Shown here: positions 32,280-41,648 of the stretch, piece after piece
Position numbering within the stretch: position 1 is the stretch's first letter
Layout: each line of letters begins with the position of its first letter
Origin: Chloroflexi bacterium HGW-Chloroflexi-10
Lineage (GTDB): Bacteria; Chloroflexota; Anaerolineae; Anaerolineales; Anaerolineaceae
DNA length: 64,000 nucleotides
Direction of reading: 5' to 3'
Assembly: GCA_002840755.1 (NCBI GenBank)
Contig: PHBZ01000006.1
Coordinates: 62,001-126,000 of the forward strand
Notes under the pieces: generated by a model
Told to the model about the DNA's origin: nothing
Database searches by the model: none
Seen by the model: only the letters and a program-made list of their open reading frames with translations
Position numbers and translations under genes: made by a program

Positions 32280-33578
32280 ATGGGCGGTATTTTAGGTCTT
32301 TATGATGTCTCTGCTGCTGCACTGCCGGATGAAGTCACGCGCAATGGGGTGATTAACGAAGTGATCGATTTGGTTAATCAGGAATTTCCGCCGGCCATGT
32401 TGCAAAACCCCAGCGAAAGTGACCGGCAGCGTATTCAGGATCGGGTCGTGACGGCTGTAGGTGCGTCCTTACGCAAACGCAGCCTGCGCCCGGGATTTCA
32501 ATATGAAGCGCATCTGGCCGAAGAACTGACCCGGCGCATCGTTGGGTTGGGTTTTCTGGATTTGCTGCTGCCCCCGACGCGTACGGATATCTCCGAGATC
32601 ACGGTCTATTCCAGTGGTCTGGTGCAGATCATGCGCAAGGGATCCGTGCGCTGGGAGGATGTGGTTATCCACCCGCAAGCCGGTGAGATCTGGCGCGTGC
32701 TGGATCGCCTGCTGGGGCCACAGAACAAAACCCTCAACGAAACCAACCCATCGATCAACGCCAAATTGCCGGCCACGCCGCACAACCCGGGCGGTGGGCG
32801 TATCAAAGCGCTGCACCCCATCGTGGCCCCACCGGGTCGTAACCCGAGTATCAACATCAGATTGTATGAGCAGAAACCGGTCAAACCGGATTGGCTGTTG
32901 GAGCGCGGCACGATGGATGCCGCCATGATGGCCCTCCTGCAAGCAGCGATGGAAGGCGGTTACCGCATCCTGATTGCCGGTGGTACCCGCACGGGTAAGA
33001 CAACCCTGCTCAGTGCGATCTGTAATTTCCTTCCGGTGGGCTGGCGTATTGTCAAAATTGAGGATCCGGAAGAAATCTGGATTGACCGGCCAACCGTGCA
33101 AACAGTTGAAGCGCGTCCTCAGGCGGTCGGCACGGATGTACGCCCGTATACCCTGGCGGACGGCGTGGACGACGCCATGCGCATGTCTCCGGATTACCTG
33201 ATTATTGGCGAGGTGCGCGATGGCAAGGCGGCGATGAGCTTGTTTCGCGCCTTGATGACCGGCCATAGTGGCGCCTGCACCTTTCATGCGGACAGTCCAC
33301 GTGAAGCCGTGCGCCGTTTGGCAACCGTAATGGGTGCGGATTCGGCTGTACGTCCGAATGAGGCCAATCAGATGATTGCCGATGCGGTAGATGTACTCGT
33401 TCAAATCGGGATCCGCCATGAAACCCGCCGGGTGGTTGCCATTGCCAATGTTGCCAAGGATCTTAAAAACGGCGACGTCTGGTTTGAACCAATCTACCGC
33501 TATGATGAGACCTCTCCAGCCAATGCACCCTGTTGGGAGCGGGTGGGAGAACTCAAACCACACCTGACAGGAGAATAA
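32280..33578 (+). CDS. CpaF/TadA-type secretion ATPase (copy 1)
   Basis: 432 residues, the normal size. ATG 32280 has AAGGAGGAAGA. The C-terminal motor has Walker A GGTRTGKTTLL (234-244), the Asp/Glu box VKIEDPEEIW, Walker B YLIIGEVRDG and the His box MTGHSGACTFHADSP. It should form a hexamer that powers pilin insertion on the inner face of the membrane. It precedes a TadB/TadC pair, the usual order. A second, more divergent CpaF is encoded at 37899. Confidence 0.93.
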   Translation: MGGILGLYDVSAAALPDEVTRNGVINEVIDLVNQEFPPAMLQNPSESDRQRIQDRVVTAVGASLRKRSLRPGFQYEAHLAEELTRRIVGLGFLDLLLPPTRTDISEITVYSSGLVQIMRKGSVRWEDVVIHPQAGEIWRVLDRLLGPQNKTLNETNPSINAKLPATPHNPGGGRIKALHPIVAPPGRNPSINIRLYEQKPVKPDWLLERGTMDAAMMALLQAAMEGGYRILIAGGTRTGKTTLLSAICNFLPVGWRIVKIEDPEEIWIDRPTVQTVEARPQAVGTDVRPYTLADGVDDAMRMSPDYLIIGEVRDGKAAMSLFRALMTGHSGACTFHADSPREAVRRLATVMGADSAVRPNEANQMIADAVDVLVQIGIRHETRRVVAIANVAKDLKNGDVWFEPIYRYDETSPANAPCWERVGELKPHLTGE

Positions 33579-33582
33579 GGTC

Positions 33583-34464
33583 ATGCTTACATTAATACCC
33601 CTGATTGGGGTGGTCAGTATTGTTTTGATGTTGTTTTTACTCTACCCGCGGCAGACCAAAACCGGAAAACTTTCCGATCTCTATTCGGTTGATTCAGTAC
33701 GCTCGATGAATACGCTCGATCCACAATCCCTGGCCTACAAACTGATGGCAGCCGGCCTGACATTAAGTGCCACCACCTTCCGGCTCTTGTGCGGGGCCGC
33801 GGGTCTGGTTGGGGCGGTGGTGACCTGGCCTTTTTTGCCGGGGTTGCCGGCTTTTGTAATGGCTGCCATCCTTTTTTATGTTCCGAATGCCTGGCTGGAT
33901 GATCGGGTCAAGAGCCGCGGCCGCAAAATCGACCAGGTGCTGCCGATTGCCATCGGGCGCATCTCGGCCGGATTGCTGGCCGGCGGGTCCGTTCCGGATG
34001 TGCTGCATCAGGTGGGGGAATCGCTGGCCTTGCAGGGCGATAATCCGCTGACGCCAGAACTGCTGTTGACCGCTTCCGAAATGCGTATCAAAGACCGCAG
34101 CGAAGCGTTGCGCGGTCTGGCCAGCCGTTCACCCTCGGTGTCCCTGGCCAATCTGGCCCAGTTGCTGGAGGGATTCAGCGAAGCCGGTGGACGGGCTTAC
34201 ACCCAGGTCCTGATGGAGATATCCACGCGGGTGCAGCAAATCCTGATTGCCCGTAACCGCGCTCAAGCAAAAGCCGGTGACTCAATGGTTTCGGCCAAAG
34301 TATTACCGGGGGTTTTGGTTGCCATTCTGGCCTATCTGAGTTCTGACCCGATGGTACGTGAGTCGCTCCGTGCCTGGCCGGTGCAAATCGCGATTGGGAT
34401 CGCCATGGGGGCGATGGTGGGTGGGTATTTCATCATGCGTTCGATGATTATGGAGGCTGCCTGA
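33583..34464 (+). CDS. TadB-like inner membrane platform protein (copy 1)
   Basis: 293 residues with membrane spans at both ends (about 4-20, 65-105, 240-285) and a helical cytoplasmic T2SSF domain between (VLPIAIGRISAGLLAGGSV, LAQLLEGFSEAGGRAYTQV). TadB works with TadC as the platform on which the CpaF motor drives pilin out of the membrane. It begins 4 bases after the CpaF1 stop (GGAGAATAAGGTC upstream) and ends just before TadC1. Confidence 0.85.
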   Translation: MLTLIPLIGVVSIVLMLFLLYPRQTKTGKLSDLYSVDSVRSMNTLDPQSLAYKLMAAGLTLSATTFRLLCGAAGLVGAVVTWPFLPGLPAFVMAAILFYVPNAWLDDRVKSRGRKIDQVLPIAIGRISAGLLAGGSVPDVLHQVGESLALQGDNPLTPELLLTASEMRIKDRSEALRGLASRSPSVSLANLAQLLEGFSEAGGRAYTQVLMEISTRVQQILIARNRAQAKAGDSMVSAKVLPGVLVAILAYLSSDPMVRESLRAWPVQIAIGIAMGAMVGGYFIMRSMIMEAA

Positions 34465-34465
34465 G

Positions 34466-35326
34466 ATGACCCTTCTTATTCCTTTCATCGCGATTGGTGT
34501 TTTTATCCTGGTTATTTATCTGACGTTGGAAGTGATTCCATCTGTACCCACCGGCAGGTTGGCAGAAACGCTCACCCCAGCCAACGGTGCGGCTTTAAAC
34601 GGGTGGCGCAAAACGCTTGCGGTGCTGGATAAGCCGGTTTCAAAATGGACACCGGTCAGTTTTGTGCGTAAGGTACGCGCCGATTTGTATTGGGCGCAGG
34701 TGGGCGAGAAATGGTCGGATTGGAACGACGTCCAGTTTATCTCTCTACGCGTGGCAGCCGCCATCGCCGGGCTTGTGATCGGCATGGTTGTTTTTGGTGA
34801 AGCAGCCCTGGTGTTGGCATTGGCGGTATTGGGATTCCAATACCCGGCGATTGCCATGGGCGGGGTTGCCCGGCGCACCCGGCGTCAGTTTGTTGCCCAG
34901 CTTCCGGAATATGTCCAGTTAGTTTCGGCGCAGATGTCGGCGAATGTTTCCATGGAAGAAGCCCTGCGGCGTACGTCCCTGGCGCAAAGCCTGGTCGGGA
35001 AATGGATGCGCAAGGTGTTGCAAATGGCGCAGGGACGTGACCTGATCGAACAGATGCAACGCGAAGCGCAGGAATCACAGCTGCCGGAATTGATCGGCAT
35101 GGCAGTGCAATTGGAATTTATCCGGCGCGGCACCGCCCAACAGGAGCTGATGGGCCAGTTGGCTACCAGTATTGCCGCGGATTATATCGGCAACGCCGAG
35201 CAGCGCGCGGAGAAGATTGGCTCAGAGTTGGTCATCCCGATGGTGATTTTCTATTTCTTCCCCTTTATGGTGACCCTCTTGATGGTGATCGGCTGGCCGA
35301 TTGTGCAAAATATGGGAGGAATGTGA
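34466..35326 (+). CDS. TadC-like inner membrane platform protein (copy 1)
   Basis: 286 residues with the same plan as TadB1: hydrophobic N-terminus, two central spans (AAAIAGLVIGMVVFG), a T2SSF helical domain (FVAQLPEYVQLVSAQMSANV, LIEQMQREAQESQLPELIGM, ADYIGNAEQRAEKIGSELV) and a terminal span. The sequence from RRTRRQFVAQLPEY onward is typical of TadC. It lies one base after the TadB1 stop and overlaps the methyltransferase gene by one base. Confidence 0.85.
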   Translation: MTLLIPFIAIGVFILVIYLTLEVIPSVPTGRLAETLTPANGAALNGWRKTLAVLDKPVSKWTPVSFVRKVRADLYWAQVGEKWSDWNDVQFISLRVAAAIAGLVIGMVVFGEAALVLALAVLGFQYPAIAMGGVARRTRRQFVAQLPEYVQLVSAQMSANVSMEEALRRTSLAQSLVGKWMRKVLQMAQGRDLIEQMQREAQESQLPELIGMAVQLEFIRRGTAQQELMGQLATSIAADYIGNAEQRAEKIGSELVIPMVIFYFFPFMVTLLMVIGWPIVQNMGGM

Positions 35327-35898
35327 TGTTGAAAGATTCTGTGCGAGACCGGCTTGGTTTTGCTTTTTTTGCTTTTACGGCATTGGTGACGGCCGCGGCT
35401 GCCTGGCAGAACCCCTCCGTACTGGGCTGGTTGTATGTCCTGCATAATTTCCTGTTGGCCTGGTTCTATACCCGGCGTACGCAGGCAGCCCGCTACGATC
35501 GTTGCGGGTTGTGGTTGGGGATGATAGCCGCGCTGTTGCCGTCTGTTCCGTTTGAGCGCGCAGTATCCTGGTATTTGTTACTCCCCGGACTGGCCGGATA
35601 CGCTTTATGTTTGTGGGCGTTACTCACCCTCGGGCCACGCTTCGGAGTTGCTCCGGCTGACCGTGGTCTGACCATGCGCGGACCCTATCGTTGGATACGT
35701 CATCCGATGTATTTGGGTGAACTGGTTTTTCGAGTGGTGCTGGTGTTTACCACGAACAATCTGGTTCTGTCCGCTATATTGGCCGTGCTTTTGACTGGGA
35801 TCCAGATTTGGCGCATCCGCCGAGAAGAAGCTTTGCTCCAGGGTTATGAATGTTACCGTAAGATTGTGCACTGGCGCCTGTTACCAGGGGTGTGGTGA
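35326..35898 (+). CDS. ICMT/PEMT-like membrane methyltransferase
   Basis: 190 residues with four or five membrane spans. ATG 35326 is set by GGGAGG; a GTG three bases earlier is also possible. The family signature is clear: GPYRWIRHPMYLGEL (SAM-binding region of isoprenylcysteine carboxyl and phospholipid methyltransferases) and RREEALLQGYECYR. It would methylate a membrane-bound substrate. TadV-type prepilin peptidases lack the N-methylase part of PilD, so this enzyme might supply pilin methylation, but lipid methylation is equally possible. It is an unusual member of a Tad cluster. Confidence 0.78.
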   Translation: MLKDSVRDRLGFAFFAFTALVTAAAAWQNPSVLGWLYVLHNFLLAWFYTRRTQAARYDRCGLWLGMIAALLPSVPFERAVSWYLLLPGLAGYALCLWALLTLGPRFGVAPADRGLTMRGPYRWIRHPMYLGELVFRVVLVFTTNNLVLSAILAVLLTGIQIWRIRREEALLQGYECYRKIVHWRLLPGVW

Positions 35899-35901
35899 AC
35901 A

Positions 35902-36237
35902 ATGACAACTCGCATTCTTTCTCATATCGCTTTCGGGCTAGCGCTAGGCTGCGCTGCGTTGTTACAGGTTACCGCTGTTCCGGAAGCGCTGACATGCTGG
36001 GCGATGATCAGCGTCATCACCGCGGCGATTCTGACCAATGTTATGCAAATTCGCTCGATGGGGATCGCTGGGTTGAGTGGTTTGGTCGTTATTTATAGGG
36101 CTCTGCCGGTTAGCGGACATGCCGCCCAGGTTGTTATCGGTTTAGCGACCGGTATGACTGTACTGGCGATCCTATTGGCGATTTTTGCACAACTCTCTGA
36201 TTCATCGAAAGGAAAAATGATAGCTCATGAAATTTAA
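35902..36237 (+). CDS. Small polytopic membrane protein (111 residues)
   Basis: Three or four hydrophobic segments (HIAFGLALGCAALLQ, CWAMISVITAAILTN, LSGLVVIYRALP, LATGMTVLAILLAIF) and a short polar C-terminus. No family is recognised. It lies 3 bases after the methyltransferase gene and overlaps the second TadZ-like gene by 11 bases, so it is surely cotranscribed. It may be an accessory of the pilus platform. Confidence 0.6.
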   Translation: MTTRILSHIAFGLALGCAALLQVTAVPEALTCWAMISVITAAILTNVMQIRSMGIAGLSGLVVIYRALPVSGHAAQVVIGLATGMTVLAILLAIFAQLSDSSKGKMIAHEI

Positions 36238-37207
36238 TTGGTTTCCATCCCATCAACGGCGTGCGCGTGCCAACACGCTGACCGTGTTGGTTGCATCAGC
36301 ACAGCCGCGGCAGGATGTGATCGCGTTTCTAGCACAGCAAGATGATCTGCGGGTAAAGGAAGCCTTTACCACCCGCGGTGTTCTCCAGGAATTACCAGGC
36401 GTCCACCTGATTATATGCGATACGGTATTGCCGGCCACGGATACCTCCCCGGAAATTCTTGCACGCGCCTTGGAAATGAGCGGCATCCCCCAGGTTTCCC
36501 CGGATGATTTTTTCACCAATCCGGGTGAATGGCTGGGTCGCGCACGCTTGACCAGTGACCGGCGCATCACCTTCCTGCCAATGCACCAGGTCAACATCCT
36601 CAACTGGGCGGGTGGGGTCGGTAAAAGTACCCTGGCGATGGCGATCTGTAAACGGTTTGTGGAACGCACCGGCTTGCCGGCGGCGTTGTTGGAGTTAAGT
36701 ATGGCTGGCAGCATGCTGCATGCCCGTATTTCTACGGAATTGCCTGAGTTTTATGCCATTGCCACCCATAAAGCGGAAGCCCGGCTATGGAATGGGGTCA
36801 GTCTTTACCCGATGGATGGGCGTACCTTCGAGGTTTTATGGAGTGAAGACGCGCACGGGGTCCGTCAGGTTGTAGCTGATATTCGCAAGAACCACACCTT
36901 GCTGGTGGTGGATGCGTATCCCGGTCATCCACTTTTTCCGGACCTTACTCAGGCAGCACCCAATGTGGTCAATCTGGTGGTAACCACCCCGCGCGAGGAT
37001 GCGGTTTATCAGGCGCGACGCCTGATGGAAAACATAAAACCGGCTCATCTGGTGCTGAACATGACGCGCAGTCTGGCAGAACGCGCCGAGAATGGCGTAT
37101 CCGTTATATTGCCGTATAAAGAGGGTTGGGCGCAAGCGTTAGATGCACGTCTGGCTGACCCCTTACTTGAACTGGTTTATTTGGGTTGGAAGAAGAGGCA
37201 TGCATGA
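36227..37207 (+). CDS. TadZ/CpaE-like ATPase (copy 2)
   Basis: 326 residues. A short N-terminal receiver-like domain (VLVASAQPRQDVIAFLAQ) precedes a ParA/MinD fold with an intact P-loop lysine in NWAGGVGKSTLAMAI (about 127-140), unlike copy 1. The first signature Lys is again replaced by Ala. Later segments (LLVVDAYPGHPLF, NLVVTTPREDAVYQARR) fit the family. It opens the second half of the operon and overlaps CpaB2 by 4 bases (ATGA). Confidence 0.82.
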   Translation: MKFNWFPSHQRRARANTLTVLVASAQPRQDVIAFLAQQDDLRVKEAFTTRGVLQELPGVHLIICDTVLPATDTSPEILARALEMSGIPQVSPDDFFTNPGEWLGRARLTSDRRITFLPMHQVNILNWAGGVGKSTLAMAICKRFVERTGLPAALLELSMAGSMLHARISTELPEFYAIATHKAEARLWNGVSLYPMDGRTFEVLWSEDAHGVRQVVADIRKNHTLLVVDAYPGHPLFPDLTQAAPNVVNLVVTTPREDAVYQARRLMENIKPAHLVLNMTRSLAERAENGVSVILPYKEGWAQALDARLADPLLELVYLGWKKRHA

Positions 37208-37923
37208 ACAAAAGAATTCAATTGGTTATCGGACTTTTAGCGATTGGGCTGGCGCTGGGCGCTGGTATTTATGGTCGCAATGTATATCTCAAGGAAGTGT
37301 CTACCTACCAGGTGCCGGTGCCGGCAGGTGATATCCCAGCCTACACGATTCTTTCCGCGGACATATTTCAACTCCGCGATATGCCGCGCACCATGGAGTC
37401 CTTACCCTATTACCAGTCATTGGAGAGCCTGATCGGACGGATCACGACCGGTAAATTACCGGCCGGGTTGCCGGTGCCCAGCGCAATGGTAGTTCCGGCC
37501 AGCCAGTTCCGTCTGGCGGATGCTGCCTTTGAAGTGGTCTCCATTCCGGTCGATCCGGTTTCGGCGGTCGGTGGGCAAATCCAAATCGGCCAACGGGTTA
37601 ACCTGTACCGGATGAGTGAGCAAAGCATGCCATCTGGTAATTCCGTTTCAAGTGAGGAAAACTTCGTGCTGCCGATTACGGTTGAAATGATCGCAGGCGA
37701 TATCCTGGTGGTGGATGTGCGCACCGCCCAGGGGGTTAAAGCCGGTCCTGTAGCAGCGGAAGAACAAACCGGCACAGGCTTATCTGGTAATGCCCAGCAG
37801 GTGGAACAGGTCCAGATTCTGACACTGGCACTGGAACCCGACCGGGTGGATCCGGTACTGGCGGCTGTCGCTGCCGGCAAAAAACAAGGAGGGCTGTTAT
37901 GGACTACGCTGGCGCTGCCTTAA
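37204..37923 (+). CDS. CpaB-like SAF-domain protein (copy 2)
   Basis: 239 residues. ATG 37204 (MNKRIQL) is supported by AGAGGC and overlaps the previous stop. One N-terminal membrane span (about 5-22), then a SAF domain (YQVPVPAGDIPAYTILSAD) and a beta-rich C-terminal part (QIQIGQRVNLYR, VQILTLALEPDRV). Shorter than CpaB1 and without its Thr/Pro linker. It lies between TadZ2 and CpaF2, the same order as in the first set. Confidence 0.8.
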   Translation: MNKRIQLVIGLLAIGLALGAGIYGRNVYLKEVSTYQVPVPAGDIPAYTILSADIFQLRDMPRTMESLPYYQSLESLIGRITTGKLPAGLPVPSAMVVPASQFRLADAAFEVVSIPVDPVSAVGGQIQIGQRVNLYRMSEQSMPSGNSVSSEENFVLPITVEMIAGDILVVDVRTAQGVKAGPVAAEEQTGTGLSGNAQQVEQVQILTLALEPDRVDPVLAAVAAGKKQGGLLWTTLALP

Positions 37924-39242
37924 CTTTGCCATCCCAACCACCACAGATTACTCCGCTCAGCACTGCTGATTTAGCGATGATTGACCGGGTCCGCGAAGTG
38001 TTGGTCCAACGCGCCATCCAACCCCCTTCCTGGCGCGACATGGCCCAGGAACACCGGCGCAGGTTTTTCGATGAAGTGCGTTCCGTCCTGATTGAACTGG
38101 ATGGAAACAAAAACCAGATTAATCGGGATGCCCAAACCGTGACCGATGCGCTTTCCGGTGTTGGGTTATTGGATCAATTGTTACGCGATCCCTATGTGGA
38201 AGAGATTTTTGTGCGCAATGGTCAGGTGGCTGTTGAATACGATGGCACCTTTCATTACCTGGGACAGCTTGCGGATGACCGTTATTTTGAAGATCTGGCA
38301 GTTCATGTTGCCGACCAGGGTGGCGCTACCTTGCGTGGTGACCGTCCGGCGGTGTTGATTGACCTGCCGTGTGGGGAGCGCTTTACGGCGATTGTGCCCC
38401 GCCTGTCACGCGAAGGGACAGCGATCAACATCCGCACCTTTGGCCGGCGCGTAAAAACCCTGGAAGCCATGGAAGAAAGCGGTACATTTACCGGACGTTC
38501 AGCTTTCACCCAGGGACTGCTTCAGGATGTGGGCGATCAGGCGCTGCGAGAGCGCATCCGTAGTTTGCAAATGGCCCCGGATCGCTTTCTGGCCTGGTTG
38601 GCGGCGAGCTTATCCGGCTCCCTGCTGATTGCCGGCGAGATGGGCTCGGGTAAGACAACCTTATTGAATGCCCTGTCCGGTTTTCTACCACGCCAGGCAC
38701 CTGTAGCGGTATTGGAGACATTTCGCGAACTTGAAATCCAACATCCATTTTTGTTACGCACGGTTGCACCGGCTGAATTAGCGGAAGGAACCCCTGGCGT
38801 TACCCTGGATTGGGTGCTGGATGTGATCTATACCCGCATGAACCCGGCAGCGATTCTCGTAGGTGAAGTGGTTGGACCGGAGGCTTTGCAGTTTCTCAAG
38901 GCAACCTGTCTGGGCCGTAAAGCCATCACCACCATTCACGGCGGTACGGTTGAAGAAGCCCTGATGCGCCTCGAACAACTGGCGCTGGCCTGCGCACCGG
39001 AATTGGGCCTGGCGGCGGTGCGTTCAATGGTCGCCATGGGGTTGGATGTGGTGGCTTTGATGGCACGGGTTGCGTGCCATGGTCGGGTCGAACGCAGCTT
39101 GCAGGCGATCGCTGTGGTGGATGGGATTGATGAGCGCGGTGATTACCGCTTGAAATATCTTTACCGCGCAGAAAATCCAAAAGAGACCTCCTTGATTGAA
39201 ACCGCATACCGGCAATTGGACCAGGAGGGGATGGTTGCATGA
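37899..39242 (+). CDS. CpaF/TadA-type secretion ATPase (copy 2, divergent)
   Basis: 447 residues. ATG 37899 has AAGGAGGG and overlaps CpaB2 by 25 bases. The N-terminal domain contains LLDQLLRDPYVEEIFVRNGQ; the motor has Walker A GEMGSGKTTLL (246-256), VLETFRELEI in the Asp box (Glu/Arg order differs from copy 1), Walker B-like AILVGEVVGPEAL and the His box AITTIHGGTVEEAL. Differences from copy 1 are large, so the two are old paralogues serving different pilin sets or directions. Confidence 0.9.
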   Translation: MDYAGAALTLPSQPPQITPLSTADLAMIDRVREVLVQRAIQPPSWRDMAQEHRRRFFDEVRSVLIELDGNKNQINRDAQTVTDALSGVGLLDQLLRDPYVEEIFVRNGQVAVEYDGTFHYLGQLADDRYFEDLAVHVADQGGATLRGDRPAVLIDLPCGERFTAIVPRLSREGTAINIRTFGRRVKTLEAMEESGTFTGRSAFTQGLLQDVGDQALRERIRSLQMAPDRFLAWLAASLSGSLLIAGEMGSGKTTLLNALSGFLPRQAPVAVLETFRELEIQHPFLLRTVAPAELAEGTPGVTLDWVLDVIYTRMNPAAILVGEVVGPEALQFLKATCLGRKAITTIHGGTVEEALMRLEQLALACAPELGLAAVRSMVAMGLDVVALMARVACHGRVERSLQAIAVVDGIDERGDYRLKYLYRAENPKETSLIETAYRQLDQEGMVA

Positions 39243-39898
39243 GCCATAAAAAGAATTTGCTCTTTTTGTTTTTATTCTTCCTGGGCTGCCTGGCCAATCT
39301 GGTGTGGACGTTTTCTATAGCGCGCAATGCACCCCGACAGGTTGTTTCAGCGGGCTCTGAACCGGTAGATATCCGGGCGGAAGAACGCGCCATTATGGCC
39401 CAACTGCGCAGCCTGCCATGGCAAGGTCTGCGTTTTCTTTCCAAAGAACGCGAATGGCGCTTTTATGGGGTGGCTGGTGAACGCAGAGAAATACACTTGT
39501 TCCACTCGTTTGAGGTGGTCAAAGTATATTACCTTCAGGAAGACGGTGCCTTATCGTTTACCTGGGCGGCGTTATCCGTGAAAATTCCCGGCGTAGGGAC
39601 ACACGCATTCTCTGAGACAACTATTCATTCCGGAGAGATGATCGAGGTCGCTCTCCGCGGAGAGTATGTGACACGAAATGGGGTGTATTGGGATGATTGC
39701 ACCAGTGAGTATTGTCATGCAGCTCAAATGGTGGATACGGTGGTGATCCTGGATGAACTGGGTACCGGTATCACCAATGCCTTTATCCGTTATGGTTGGG
39801 AACCACCCACTGCACCGATATACGGGTTTCTGTGCTGGCAACTGCGTACCTGGCAGCCAGAAATGGCATGGACGGCAGAGATAAGCGAGGCTGAATGA
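39239..39898 (+). CDS. Exported or membrane-anchored protein of unknown function (219 residues)
   Basis: One N-terminal hydrophobic segment (LLFLFLFFLGCLANLVW) is followed by a soluble domain with beta strands (WRFYGVAGERREIHLF, VVKVYYLQEDG), a Cys pair in DDCTSEYCHAA and a long aromatic C-terminus. No family is recognised. It overlaps CpaF2 and the next gene by 4 bases each, so it is firmly part of the operon and specific to the second gene set. Confidence 0.65.
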   Translation: MSHKKNLLFLFLFFLGCLANLVWTFSIARNAPRQVVSAGSEPVDIRAEERAIMAQLRSLPWQGLRFLSKEREWRFYGVAGERREIHLFHSFEVVKVYYLQEDGALSFTWAALSVKIPGVGTHAFSETTIHSGEMIEVALRGEYVTRNGVYWDDCTSEYCHAAQMVDTVVILDELGTGITNAFIRYGWEPPTAPIYGFLCWQLRTWQPEMAWTAEISEAE

Positions 39899-40785
39899 GC
39901 CTGTTCCGTTTTCTCTTGGGTGGTGGGTTGATCTTTTTGGGTGCAGGTGTGTTTCTATCCGCTTACAGTGTATTGAGCAGCCTGGTGGAAATGGCTATCC
40001 AGGTATGGAAACGTCTGTTCCGCTCCTGGGCCAGACGGCGATTACACGATCTGGGCATCGTGCGTAGCGCTGAAACGAACAAGCCATCCGGTCTGAATAT
40101 GCGTACCCTGGTCTGGTTTTTACTGGTTCCGTTGTTAGCCCTGGCGGTGCGTGATTACCTGTTTTCTCCCCTGGTGATGGGGTTTGGCGCATTGGCGATT
40201 GCCTGGGTAAATTTCCGCACCCGGCAACGAGCGCTGGAAACAGTGAATGAAGATGCCGAAATCGCTGCCTTGCAGGTGCGTTCACTGCTTCAGGTGGATC
40301 ATTCACTGCTGAATGCATTAAAAGGAATCCAGTTAACAGACGGGCAATTGAAAAGAGCACTCCAACAGGTGATCTCACGCTTGCAGATGCACCAATCCCC
40401 TGATCAGGCCGTGTGCGCTTTGCAGGGATTGCCGGGCATGGTGACCACGCGCCTTTCCGTCCTGATTGCCAACAGTGCCCGGATTACAGATGATATCCAA
40501 TATGCGCTGCTGCTCACCCTGGAACAGGAAGCCCATCGCCAGAAACTGCTGCGTTCCAGGGTGCGCCAGACCCTGGCGTTGGTGCGCGGGACGATCCGCC
40601 TGTTGCAGGGCGCGGCTGGGGCGGCATTAATCTTTGTGCTGTTATCGCCAACCTGGCGAAGTTTCTTTCTGCAGGATATGTCGCATCGAACCTTGTTGGC
40701 TACCCTGATGGCGTGTGCGGTGTTGGCCAGCCTGTATTTTGAATTTGAAGTTTACCAATTGGGTAGTTCGGAGGCTTTTGGATGA
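39895..40785 (+). CDS. TadB-like platform protein (copy 2)
   Basis: 296 residues, N-terminal membrane spans (about 3-30, 65-90), a helical middle (QVRSLLQVDHSLLNALKGIQ, QALAVRGTI-like helices) and C-terminal spans (GAAGAALIFVLLSP, TLLATLMACAVLASL). The overall plan and its position before another T2SSF-type protein make TadB2 likely, though identity with copy 1 is low. Overlaps both neighbours by 4 bases. Confidence 0.7.
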   Translation: MSLFRFLLGGGLIFLGAGVFLSAYSVLSSLVEMAIQVWKRLFRSWARRRLHDLGIVRSAETNKPSGLNMRTLVWFLLVPLLALAVRDYLFSPLVMGFGALAIAWVNFRTRQRALETVNEDAEIAALQVRSLLQVDHSLLNALKGIQLTDGQLKRALQQVISRLQMHQSPDQAVCALQGLPGMVTTRLSVLIANSARITDDIQYALLLTLEQEAHRQKLLRSRVRQTLALVRGTIRLLQGAAGAALIFVLLSPTWRSFFLQDMSHRTLLATLMACAVLASLYFEFEVYQLGSSEAFG

Positions 40786-41624
40786 ACCAGATTCCCTTTC
40801 TGGTCGGGTTTGCCTGTGCACTGGGTGTGGGGCTTCTCGTAAATGTTAGCGTACAGGTTTTGTTTGATATCGGGAAAAAGCTGGTCCGTAAAATCCGTCG
40901 ACCACGCAGTCGCCTGGCCGCCCTGGGATGGGCAGCTCAATCCTCGGCGGTTGTGCTTTCCGAAGAGGAATTGTTGGGCCTCTCATCCATACCCTGGATG
41001 CAACTGTATATCGCTGCAAGCCTGCTCAGCCTGATTTTATTTGGGGTGGTGGGGCCTTCTCTTTCGGGAAGCGCCGCCTATTTGTTGTTGGTCCTCCCAG
41101 GATTGGTGTGGTTATTCAAGCGCTTTCTGATCCGTCAGCGTCGGCGTTTCCTGGTTGGCCAGGTTCGCCAGTTGTTGATCGATATCCGCCTGCACATGAG
41201 CCTGACCGGTTCGCTTTTGTTGGGATTGGAACAGATTGCCCAGGGTAACGGCGCTTCCAATGTGGTTTATCGTGCCTTGCAACGACGCCTGTTGGGCGGT
41301 TCTGCCAAAAGTGGGTTGGATATTTTGCAGCAGTTGGCCAATGACCTGAACTCCGCGCATCTGTTGCGCGTGGTTCAACGCGTACAGGCTGCCCAGCAGT
41401 CTGGTGGGGTATTGGGTGTGGATCAGGCGATTGCCAATGCTATAGATAGTTTAAATGAAGAGATCACCAGCCAATCCGAGGAAGAGATGCAGCACCTGCC
41501 CCTGCGCATCACCTTATTGGCCATGCCTTTTTTGCTTGGTCCGATCGTAATTCTGTTGTTTTATCCGCTGGTGGACCGCATCCTGAAAACATTAGCCGGG
41601 ACGGCGATTGGCAGCGGATTCTAA
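40782..41624 (+). CDS. TadC-like platform protein (copy 2)
   Basis: 280 residues. Membrane spans at about 7-28, 72-110 and 240-262 and a T2SSF-type helical domain with RQLLIDIRLHMSLTGSLLLG, VVQRVQAAQQSGGVLG and EEITSQSEEEMQHLPLRIT. This matches the second half of a TadB/TadC pair. It ends 24 bases before the first pilin gene. Confidence 0.78.
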   Translation: MNQIPFLVGFACALGVGLLVNVSVQVLFDIGKKLVRKIRRPRSRLAALGWAAQSSAVVLSEEELLGLSSIPWMQLYIAASLLSLILFGVVGPSLSGSAAYLLLVLPGLVWLFKRFLIRQRRRFLVGQVRQLLIDIRLHMSLTGSLLLGLEQIAQGNGASNVVYRALQRRLLGGSAKSGLDILQQLANDLNSAHLLRVVQRVQAAQQSGGVLGVDQAIANAIDSLNEEITSQSEEEMQHLPLRITLLAMPFLLGPIVILLFYPLVDRILKTLAGTAIGSGF

Positions 41625-41648
41625 TATTTCGTTCATTTGGAGGTTTGT

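Noticed and set aside
32469..33584. Long antisense open frame opposite CpaF copy 1
   Set aside because: High-GC codon bias of the plus-strand gene keeps the opposite frame open; the peptide is His/Arg-rich nonsense.
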